Source: Methylomarinovum tepidoasis
Lineage (GTDB): Bacteria > Pseudomonadota > Gammaproteobacteria > Methylococcales > Methylothermaceae
Reading direction: 5' to 3'
DNA: 64,000 nt
Assembly: GCF_030294985.1 (NCBI RefSeq)
Contig: NZ_AP024718.1
Coordinates: forward strand, 1,379,001 to 1,443,000
A program made the translations under genes and the position numbers. The first letter of the stretch is position 1. Every line of letters begins with the position of its first letter. Shown one piece after another: positions 1-6,791 of this stretch. A model generated the notes under the pieces. The model saw only the letters and a list, made by a program, of their open reading frames with translations. It did no database searches and was not told the DNA's origin.

Positions 1-1284
1 GGGGACCCAGTCGCCCGGTTCGCGGGAATAGTCCAGGTACAGCATGGAGGCGACCGCATCGACCCGCAGGCCGTCGATGTGGAATTCCTCCAGCCAGTAC
101 ATGGCGCTGCCGAGGAGGAAGTTGCGCACCTCGTTGCGGCCGTAGTCGTAGATCAGGGTGCCCCAGTCGCGGTGCTCGCCGCGGCGGGGATCGGCGTGCT
201 CGTACAGGGGTTCGCCGTCGAACCAGGCCAGGGCCCAGGCGTCCTTGGGGAAGTGGGCCGGCACCCAGTCGAGAATCACGCCGATGCCGTTCTGGTGGCA
301 GTGGTCCACGAACCAGCGGAAGTCGTCCGGTTTGCCGAAGCGGCTGGTGGGGGCGTAGTAGCCGGTGGTCTGGTAGCCCCAGGAGGCGTCCAGGGGGTGT
401 TCGGTGATCGGCAGCAGCTCGATGTGGGTGAAACCCTGTTCCTTGACGTAGGGCACCAGCTGACGGGCCAGCTCCCGATAGTCCAGGAAGCCGCCGTCCT
501 CGGCCCGGCGCCACGAGCCCAGATGCACCTCGTAGATGGACATCGGCGTGTGTTGCCAGTCCCACTGGCGGCGTTTTTGCAGCCAGTCCCGGTCGCCCCA
601 CGGGTAGCCGCCTTCCTCGACCACGATGGCGGCGGTCTTGGGGCGCAGTTCGAAGAAGCGGCCGTAGGGGTCGGTCTTGACGAACACGTTGCCGGTGCGG
701 CGGTTGCGGATCTCGAATTTGTACAGCTCGCCCGCCCCGATGCCGGGAATGAAGATTTCCCACACCCCGGCGTCGTAACGGCAGCGCATGGGATGGCGGC
801 GGCCGTCCCAGGCGTTGAAGTCGCCGACCACGCTGACCCGCTCGGCGTTGGGGGCCCAGACCGCGAACAGGGTGCCGTCGATGCCGTCCACGGTGCGTCG
901 TTGGGCGCCGAGCACCCGGTAGATGTGCCAGTGCTTGCCGGTACCGAACAGGTACAGGTCGAAGTCCGGGATCTGCGGCATGAAGGTATAGGGATCGACG
1001 TAGCGGTGGGTGTTGCCGGCTTTGTCGTTCCAGATCACGGTGTAATGCAGGGGGAGGTCCCAGTCGCCCACTTCGGCCTGAAACAGGTCGGTGCCTTCGA
1101 TCCGCTGCAGTTCCGGGCCGTTCTCGATGCGGACGCTCTGGGCCCCGGGCAGGAACACGCGGACGATGTCGCGGCCCTGTTCGTGGTGGCGTCCGAGGAC
1201 CGAGAACGGATCGTGATGGCGTGCCTGGACGATCAGTTCCAGAGCGGGCGGCAATGGTTCGGCAGGCGAAAGGGTTGTGTTCAC
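1..1284 (-). CDS. glgB: 1,4-alpha-glucan branching enzyme GlgB, N-terminal 428 residues (cut by window edge)
   Basis: Forms alpha-1,6 branches in glycogen in the cytoplasm. The frame stays open to base 1, so only the first 428 codons are present, of roughly 630-730 usual for the family. It reads from a GTG at 1282-1284, with AGAGAAG about 10 bases upstream on the minus strand. The N-terminal part [11 protein letters not shown] is the usual GlgB start. Near the window edge, [15 protein letters not shown] is the GH13 region that carries the catalytic aspartate. It is divergent from glgC, with 88 bases between them, so the two probably share a control region. The rest lies before the window; identity is firm. 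Confidence 0.93.
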   Translation of the reverse strand, partial: MNTTLSPAEPLPPALELIVQARHHDPFSVLGRHHEQGRDIVRVFLPGAQSVRIENGPELQRIEGTDLFQAEVGDWDLPLHYTVIWNDKAGNTHRYVDPYTFMPQIPDFDLYLFGTGKHWHIYRVLGAQRRTVDGIDGTLFAVWAPNAERVSVVGDFNAWDGRRHPMRCRYDAGVWEIFIPGIGAGELYKFEIRNRRTGNVFVKTDPYGRFFELRPKTAAIVVEEGGYPWGDRDWLQKRRQWDWQHTPMSIYEVHLGSWRRAEDGGFLDYRELARQLVPYVKEQGFTHIELLPITEHPLDASWGYQTTGYYAPTSRFGKPDDFRWFVDHCHQNGIGVILDWVPAHFPKDAWALAWFDGEPLYEHADPRRGEHRDWGTLIYDYGRNEVRNFLLGSAMYWLEEFHIDGLRVDAVASMLYLDYSREPGDWVP

Positions 1285-1372
1285 TTTGGCGCTTCTCTGA
1301 TAATGGATTGGACGTTTTTATTCTTGTGTGCGAAAAATAGTAACAAATTCTGCCTGGCCAGGGAGATCCAGT

Positions 1373-2638
1373 ATGTCCGCAAACCGTTTCGTCAGCCGCC
1401 TGACCCGTCAAACCGTCGCCATGGTCCTCGCCGGAGGCCGGGGAACCCGCCTGCGCAAGCTCACCGAATGGCGCGCCAAGCCGGCGGTGCACTTCGGCGG
1501 CAAGTACCGTATCATCGACTTCACCCTCTCCAATTGCCTCAATTCCGGCATCCGCCGCATCGGCGTGCTGACCCAGTACAAGGCCGACTCCCTGATCCGC
1601 CACATCCAGAAAGGTTGGGGGTTCCTGCGCGGCGAGCTGGGCGAGTTCATCGACATCCTGCCGGCTCAGCAGCGCCTCCACGACGAGTGGTACAAGGGCA
1701 CCGCCGACGCCATTTACCAGAATCTCGACATCGTCCGCAACTACGGCCCCGAATACGTGCTGGTGCTGGCCGGCGACCACGTGTACAAGATGGACTACGG
1801 CGCCATGCTGGCCTACCACGTGGAAAACGACGCTGATCTCACCATCGCCTGCATCGAGGTGCCGGTCAAGGACGCCAGCGCTTTCGGGGTGATGCAGGTG
1901 GACGAGAACAGCCGCATCGTCGATTTCATCGAAAAACCCGAATCTCCTCCCTGCATTCCCGGCCGGCCCGACATGGCCCTGGCCTCCATGGGGATCTACA
2001 TCTTCAACGCCAGGTTCCTCTACGAACAGCTCATCAAGGACGCCGACGATCCTGGGTCCAGCCACGACTTCGGCAAGGACATCATCCCCAAGGTCATCAA
2101 AAGCCACCGGGTCTTCGCTTTTCCTTTCCTCAACGTCCAGACCGGGGTGCAGAACTACTGGCGTGACGTGGGAACCATCGATTCCTACTGGTCCGCCAAC
2201 ATGGAGCTGATCGGCGTCAATCCGGAACTGAACCTGTACGACCAGGAATGGCCCATCTGGACCTACCAGGAGCAGGTGCCGCCGGCCAAGTTCGTGTTCG
2301 AGGACCGTGAGCACGACCGGGTCGGCCAGGCTTTCGATTCCATGGTCTGCGGCGGCTGCATCATCTCCGGCTCCACCGTGCGCCATTCGATCCTGTCGCC
2401 CAACGTGCGGGTCAACTCCTGGGCCCTGGTGGAACATTCGGTGGTGCTGCCCCAGGTCAACATCGGGCGTCACGCCAAGGTGCGCCGCGCCATCATCGAC
2501 CGCGGCTGCGCAATCCCCGAGGGGATGGAGATCGGCTACGATCTGGAAGCGGACAAGAAACGTTTCGACGTCAGTCCCGGTGGCATCGTCACCGTCACGC
2601 CCGACATGCTGGGACAGAAGATCCACTTCGTGCGCTGA
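1373..2638 (+). CDS. glgC: Glucose-1-phosphate adenylyltransferase
   Basis: Makes ADP-glucose from ATP and glucose-1-phosphate, the committed step of bacterial glycogen synthesis. The 421-residue product has the nucleotide-binding GGRGTRL near residue 21, then [18 protein letters not shown] with the usual allosteric/substrate lysines, and a C-terminal left-handed beta-helix. I chose ATG 1373, which follows AGGGAG by about 7 bases, over an in-frame GTG at 1328. The stop codon overlaps the start of malQ (TGATG at 2636-2640), so the two are translationally coupled. Length and motifs match the family. Confidence 0.96.
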   Translation: MSANRFVSRLTRQTVAMVLAGGRGTRLRKLTEWRAKPAVHFGGKYRIIDFTLSNCLNSGIRRIGVLTQYKADSLIRHIQKGWGFLRGELGEFIDILPAQQRLHDEWYKGTADAIYQNLDIVRNYGPEYVLVLAGDHVYKMDYGAMLAYHVENDADLTIACIEVPVKDASAFGVMQVDENSRIVDFIEKPESPPCIPGRPDMALASMGIYIFNARFLYEQLIKDADDPGSSHDFGKDIIPKVIKSHRVFAFPFLNVQTGVQNYWRDVGTIDSYWSANMELIGVNPELNLYDQEWPIWTYQEQVPPAKFVFEDREHDRVGQAFDSMVCGGCIISGSTVRHSILSPNVRVNSWALVEHSVVLPQVNIGRHAKVRRAIIDRGCAIPEGMEIGYDLEADKKRFDVSPGGIVTVTPDMLGQKIHFVR

Positions 2639-4119
2639 TGGCGGTGGAAAACAGCGTCCTGGAGCGGCGCCGGGCCGGGGTGCTGCTCCACATCACTTCT
2701 TTGCCGGGAGAGGGTGAGAACGGCGATCTGGGGGCCCATGCGTTCCGTTTCGTGGAATTTCTCGCCGATCAGGCCCTGAGCGTGTGGCAGACGCTGCCGG
2801 TCAATCCCACGGGCAGCGACGGCTCGCCCTACCAATGCCTGTCGGCCCATGCTGGCAATCCGCTGCTGATCGACCTCGACTGGCTGGCGGAAAAAGGGCT
2901 TTTGGCCGCGGAGCGGATTCCGGGGGCGAAAACAGCCGCCGCAGGTCGGCTGGCGGCGCTACGCGAAGCCCACGAGGCCTTCCGCCAGGACGACCGGGGC
3001 CTAGCGGAGGACTACCGCCATTTCCTCCAGTTTCATCACTACTGGCTGGAGGATTTTGCCCTGTTCATGGTTTTGAAGGCGCGCTTCGACCAGCGCGCCT
3101 GGTGGGACTGGCCCGGGCCTTACCGGGACCGCGATCCCGAAGCCCTGTCCTGGGCCCGCCGGGAGCTGGCGCATGAACTGGACCGGGTGCGTTTCGAGCA
3201 GTTCGTGTTTTTTCAGCAATGGCAGGCGCTGCGCCGTCACGCCCACCGCCACGGGGTGCTGCTGTTCGGCGACATGCCGATCTTCGTCGCCGCCGACAGC
3301 GCCGACGTCTGGGCCAGGTGCCGCTATTTCCAGCTGGACGAAAACGGCCATCCCAGAGTGGTCGCCGGGGTGCCGCCGGATTATTTCTCCGCCACCGGGC
3401 AGCGCTGGGGCAATCCCCACTACGATTGGGAGGCGCTGCAGCGCGACGGCTTCTCCTGGTGGATCGAGCGCATGCACACCCAGCTGGAGCTGTTCGACTG
3501 GATCCGCATCGACCACTTCCGTGGCTTCCAGGCCTACTGGGAAATTCCCGCCGAGGCCGAAACCGCCGCCGCCGGCCGTTGGGTCGAGGCGCCGGGGGAG
3601 GCGTTGCTGGAGGCGATTTTCAATCGTTTCGGCGTCCTGCCGCTGGTGGCTGAGGATCTGGGGATCATCACCCCGGAAGTGGAGGATCTGCGGCGCAAGT
3701 TCGCCATCCCCGGGATGCTGGTGCTGCAGTTCGCCTTCGACGGCGGGCCAGACAACCCCTACCTACCCCACAACCACAGCGCCGACCGGGTGGTCTATAC
3801 CGGCACCCACGACAACGACACCACACTAGGTTGGTTCGAGGCGCTTCCGGATGAACGGAAAGGTCATGTCTACGACTATCTGGGCAATCCCCAGGAAGCG
3901 ATGCCCTGGGCGCTGATGCGCTGCGCCTTCGCCTCGGTGGCCACGGTGGCCGTCGTGCCGATGCAGGATGTGCTCGGACTGGGCCGGGGCCACCGGATGA
4001 ACACCCCCGGCACCACCGAGGGCAACTGGCGCTGGCGTTTTTCCTGGGAACAGCTGCGCCCCGAGCATGGCGACCGTCTGCGCCACTGGTCCCATCTTTA
4101 CGGGCGTGCCGCTGGCTAG
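2638..4119 (+). CDS. malQ: 4-alpha-glucanotransferase (amylomaltase)
   Basis: Transfers alpha-1,4-glucan segments between maltodextrins; beside glgC and glgB it would remodel glycogen-derived chains. The product is 493 residues, GH77. The catalytic set is visible: RIDHF with nucleophile Asp292, VAEDLG with acid/base Glu339, and GTHDNDT with Asp392. The start ATG overlaps the glgC stop by one base. It ends five bases before the DUF72 gene. No anomalies are seen. Confidence 0.96.
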   Translation: MAVENSVLERRRAGVLLHITSLPGEGENGDLGAHAFRFVEFLADQALSVWQTLPVNPTGSDGSPYQCLSAHAGNPLLIDLDWLAEKGLLAAERIPGAKTAAAGRLAALREAHEAFRQDDRGLAEDYRHFLQFHHYWLEDFALFMVLKARFDQRAWWDWPGPYRDRDPEALSWARRELAHELDRVRFEQFVFFQQWQALRRHAHRHGVLLFGDMPIFVAADSADVWARCRYFQLDENGHPRVVAGVPPDYFSATGQRWGNPHYDWEALQRDGFSWWIERMHTQLELFDWIRIDHFRGFQAYWEIPAEAETAAAGRWVEAPGEALLEAIFNRFGVLPLVAEDLGIITPEVEDLRRKFAIPGMLVLQFAFDGGPDNPYLPHNHSADRVVYTGTHDNDTTLGWFEALPDERKGHVYDYLGNPQEAMPWALMRCAFASVATVAVVPMQDVLGLGRGHRMNTPGTTEGNWRWRFSWEQLRPEHGDRLRHWSHLYGRAAG

Positions 4120-4123
4120 CCCT

Positions 4124-4855
4124 ATGGGGGTGCGGGTGGGGACCTGCGGTTTCCCAGAGGTCCGCGCCCGGCTGTTCCGCGATCTCGACGTCGTCGAGGT
4201 GCAGCAGAGCTTCTATCAGCCGCCCCGTGCCGAAACCGTGGCCCGCTGGCGGGCCGAGGCGCCTGCCGATTTCGCCTTCAGCCTCAAGGTTTGGCAGCTG
4301 ATCACCCACCCGCCTTCCAGCCCCACCTACCGCCGCCTGAAACGACCGCTGACCCCGGAGGAAAGGCGGCTGTGCGGTGGGTTCCAGCTCAACGGCCTGA
4401 CCCTGGAAGCGTGGCGGACGATGGTGGAACTGGCCGAGGTCGCCCGCGCCGTGGCCCTGGTGTGCCAGACCCCGGCCAGCTTCCGCCCCGAGGCGGAGAA
4501 TCTGGCCCGGCTGCGGCGTTTTTTCACCCGGGTGCCGCGCGGGGATTGGAAGATCGTGTTCGAGCCCCGGGGCGAGGCCTGGACGCCGGCCATCCTACGC
4601 TCGCTGTTGGCTGAGCTGGATCTGGTCCACGGCGTCGATCCCTTCCTCACCGCGCCTTTGAGCCGGGAGTGGCACTACTTCCGCCTCCACGGCCGTCCTG
4701 CCTACCACTACGACTACCGTTACACCGATGCAGATCTGGCGGCGCTGCGGGACAAGCTGCCGGCGGGGGAGGTGATGGTGATGTTCAACAACGTGCACAT
4801 GGCCGCCGATGCCCGCCGTTTCAAGCGTCTGCTGGCTTCAGGGGAAAACGCCTGA
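4124..4855 (+). CDS. DUF72 family protein
   Basis: A 243-residue TIM-barrel-like DUF72 protein (YecE family); the biochemical role of the family is not settled. Visible landmarks are VGTCGF at the start, YQPPRAETVARWRAEAP, the FSLKVWQLITHP stretch and the C-terminal YYNN-type region MVMFNNVHMAADA. I chose ATG 4124 because MGVRVGTCGF matches the usual N-terminus; an upstream in-frame ATG at 4067 lies inside malQ. It follows malQ by four bases, so it is probably the last gene of the glgC-malQ operon. Its 3' end overlaps the convergent 2H phosphoesterase gene by 35 bases. Confidence 0.88.
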   Translation: MGVRVGTCGFPEVRARLFRDLDVVEVQQSFYQPPRAETVARWRAEAPADFAFSLKVWQLITHPPSSPTYRRLKRPLTPEERRLCGGFQLNGLTLEAWRTMVELAEVARAVALVCQTPASFRPEAENLARLRRFFTRVPRGDWKIVFEPRGEAWTPAILRSLLAELDLVHGVDPFLTAPLSREWHYFRLHGRPAYHYDYRYTDADLAALRDKLPAGEVMVMFNNVHMAADARRFKRLLASGENA

Positions 4856-5348
4856 TTTCCCGGAACACGTCGTCGGGGGGATCGCCGCGACGGATCAGGC
4901 TCAAATGTGCGACGGCGAAGCGCAAGGGTCGCCACTGGTGCTGCCGCTCGGCGATGAACGCAAGCAGGGCGTCGTGGGAGCCGCTGAATTGGCCGATGCT
5001 CAGGTGCGGGGTGTAGCCGTGGGGGAAACGGTCCAGATCGTCGCACTGGGGGAAGGCCGTCACCAGATCGGCGTGCAGGCGCTGGATCGGCGCTGCAGGC
5101 TCTGGCGCCAGCCAGACGGTGTAACGCTGCTGGCGGTGGCGGAACCAGGCGAAACTTGCCAAGGTGAGAGTGAACGCGGGATGCCGGGCGCAGATTGCGG
5201 CCACGATGGGAAGCGCCGCCGCGAACGCCTGTGGCACCAGAAAGGGATACACCATGTTGATGTGGGGCATCCAGCGCCGCACCTGGCGGTCGTAGCGCCG
5301 CCTGAGCGCCTGGATCGGGGGCCAGACCGCCGCTGGCGGGATCACCAC
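4821..5348 (-). CDS. 2H phosphoesterase (2'-5' RNA ligase-like) family protein
   Basis: A 175-residue protein of the 2H phosphoesterase superfamily, whose members act on cyclic or 2'-5' phosphodiesters. The second catalytic motif is canonical (YTPHLSIG, His115-x-Ser117). The first reads PHINMVYPF, His29-x-Asn31, where Thr or Ser is usual. The start is a GTG-GTG pair, and the gene begins 18 bases after the AmmeMemoRadiSam A gene on the same strand, so it looks like the tail of that operon. The true substrate cannot be told from sequence. Confidence 0.75.
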   Translation of the reverse strand: MVIPPAAVWPPIQALRRRYDRQVRRWMPHINMVYPFLVPQAFAAALPIVAAICARHPAFTLTLASFAWFRHRQQRYTVWLAPEPAAPIQRLHADLVTAFPQCDDLDRFPHGYTPHLSIGQFSGSHDALLAFIAERQHQWRPLRFAVAHLSLIRRGDPPDDVFREIRRFPLKPADA

Positions 5349-5367
5349 CAGGGCGGTCTTGTGGGTC

Positions 5368-5940
5368 TTACTCGATGACTTCGGTGGTATAGCGGTAGAC
5401 CTTGAGGGTGTCGGACCAGTAATCCGGCGGCAGGCCCGCCTTCAGTTTCAGATGCCGCAGAAAGTCGCGCTTGTCCGGCAGCTGTTCCCACACCGCCGGC
5501 AGGAAGGTGCCGCGGTAGGGGCCGTCCTCCAGCACCAGGCCGTCGATGCCGGGACGGATCTGGCGCAGCAGGTCCGCCTCGGAGGTGAAGCGCATTTCCT
5601 CCAGCGGGCCGAGGACGGAAATGTGGATGTCGAGCCGGTCCACCTCGTCCTCGTGCACTGGTGGAAAGCGGGGATCGCCGAAGGCGGCGGCGAAGGCGTT
5701 GTGCACCACGTCCTCGGCCAGCGGGCGCCGGGCTTCCAGGGAACCGATGCAGCCGCGCAACCGCCCGTCTTCCTCCAGGGTGACGAAGGTGGCCCTCGGC
5801 ACCTGCAGGGCTGCGGGCAGGGCTTCCAGGTTCACCGCCGGGGGGCGGCCGTGGCGGGCGCCGTAACGGATCGCCTCGCGCGCCAGTTCCAAGAGCAGTC
5901 GGCGTTCCTGTGGTGTCAGCTTGAGATCAGAAGAAGGCAT
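5368..5940 (-). CDS. AmmeMemoRadiSam system protein A (AMMECR1 domain)
   Basis: A 190-residue AMMECR1-domain protein. The landmark RGCIGSLEARRPLAEDV corresponds to the conserved LRGCIG motif of the family. It belongs to a three-part set (AMMECR1, MEMO1-like and radical SAM proteins) found together across bacteria and archaea, whose reaction is not firmly established. I start it at ATG 5940 (MPSSDLKLTPQER), which overlaps the 3' end of the MEMO1-like gene by 14 bases, a tight coupling. A longer in-frame form reaching 6069 would lie entirely within its neighbour and has no family match. Confidence 0.9.
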   Translation of the reverse strand: MPSSDLKLTPQERRLLLELAREAIRYGARHGRPPAVNLEALPAALQVPRATFVTLEEDGRLRGCIGSLEARRPLAEDVVHNAFAAAFGDPRFPPVHEDEVDRLDIHISVLGPLEEMRFTSEADLLRQIRPGIDGLVLEDGPYRGTFLPAVWEQLPDKRDFLRHLKLKAGLPPDYWSDTLKVYRYTTEVIE

Positions 5941-6712
5941 AGGCGCCATACCCCACGACTTGGTCCTTGGGGCCTGCGGTATCCCCGGAGTTGCGCAGAT
6001 CGACGGTTTTGGCCTTGAGGCCGTGCTTGCGTGCCGCCAGCAGCAGGCCGGCCACGGGAATGCGGCCACAGGCCGATTCCGGATGCAGCCGGGTCGGGTC
6101 CAGTTCCTCGATGGCCCGGGAAGTGGCCGAATCCAGGCGGCGGGCGGTTTCGTAATCGTAGTAGTGGCTGAGGTCGGAGCTGACCACGATCAGGGTTTCC
6201 GGCCCGCCCCACAGCCGCTCCAGCACCTGGGCCACCTCCTTCGGGGTGGCGTCGCCGACCACGATGGGCACTACCTTGAAATCCTCCAGCACCTCCTGCA
6301 GGAAGGGAAGGTGGACCTCCAGGCTATGCTCCGGCTCGTGGGGTAGGTCGGAGGCGTGCACGAAGGGCAGATCGGCGATTTTGGCGATCGCCGCCTTGTC
6401 CACCGCCACCGTGCCCAAGGGGGTGATGAAGAAGTCCACGCTCGGCACCGCCAGCCCGCGGAAGGGCACCCGGTGCGCAGGCCCGAGCAGCACCACGCGC
6501 TTGATCACGTCCTTGGCCGGGATCAGCAGGCGATAGACGCTCGCCGCCACCGGACCGGAGTAGATATAGCCGGCATGGGGGGCGACGATCGCCTTCGGCA
6601 CAGGGCCCTCCACGGCGGCGGAGGCCAGAAAGGCGCGGATCATCTCGTCCAGCTCCACAGGGTCTTCGGGATAGAACATCCCGGCGACGGCGGGATAACG
6701 TACGCTGGTCAT
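5927..6712 (-). CDS. AmmeMemoRadiSam system protein B (MEMO1 family)
   Basis: A 261-residue MEMO1-family protein, related to extradiol-dioxygenase-like metal proteins. Visible family blocks are RYPAVAGMFYP at the N-terminus, APHAGYIYSGPVAA, LLGPAHRVPF, EHSLEVHLPFL and SSDLSHYYDY; the conserved histidines in these blocks are the likely metal ligands. I chose ATG 6712, preceded by GGAGA, over a TTG five codons upstream. It heads a minus-strand operon B-A-2H phosphoesterase and is divergent from the radical SAM partner across about 80 bases. Confidence 0.93.
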   Translation of the reverse strand: MTSVRYPAVAGMFYPEDPVELDEMIRAFLASAAVEGPVPKAIVAPHAGYIYSGPVAASVYRLLIPAKDVIKRVVLLGPAHRVPFRGLAVPSVDFFITPLGTVAVDKAAIAKIADLPFVHASDLPHEPEHSLEVHLPFLQEVLEDFKVVPIVVGDATPKEVAQVLERLWGGPETLIVVSSDLSHYYDYETARRLDSATSRAIEELDPTRLHPESACGRIPVAGLLLAARKHGLKAKTVDLRNSGDTAGPKDQVVGYGAYAFF

Positions 6713-6729
6713 GGTCGTTCTCCGCAAGC

Positions 6730-6758
6730 TTGAAATAAGGACTCAAAGCCTATATATG
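6730..6758 (+). promoter_or_regulatory. Sigma70-type promoter for the radical SAM gene
   Basis: TTGAAA at 6730-6735 and TATATG at 6753-6758 are separated by 17 bases. This puts a start site near 6765, about 27 bases before the ATG at 6792, with GGGGAAA as the ribosome site. It is the best-formed promoter in the divergent AmmeMemoRadiSam intergenic region. Read by eye only. Confidence 0.55.
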
Positions 6759-6791
6759 AGCACCAAGACCTGAATTCAATGGGGAAATGCC

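Noticed and set aside
79-1836. Long plus-strand open frame over the glgB and glgC region
   Set aside because: It is antisense to glgB and out of frame with glgC; its composition (long runs of Val, Gly, Ala) is that of a shadow frame in GC-rich DNA.
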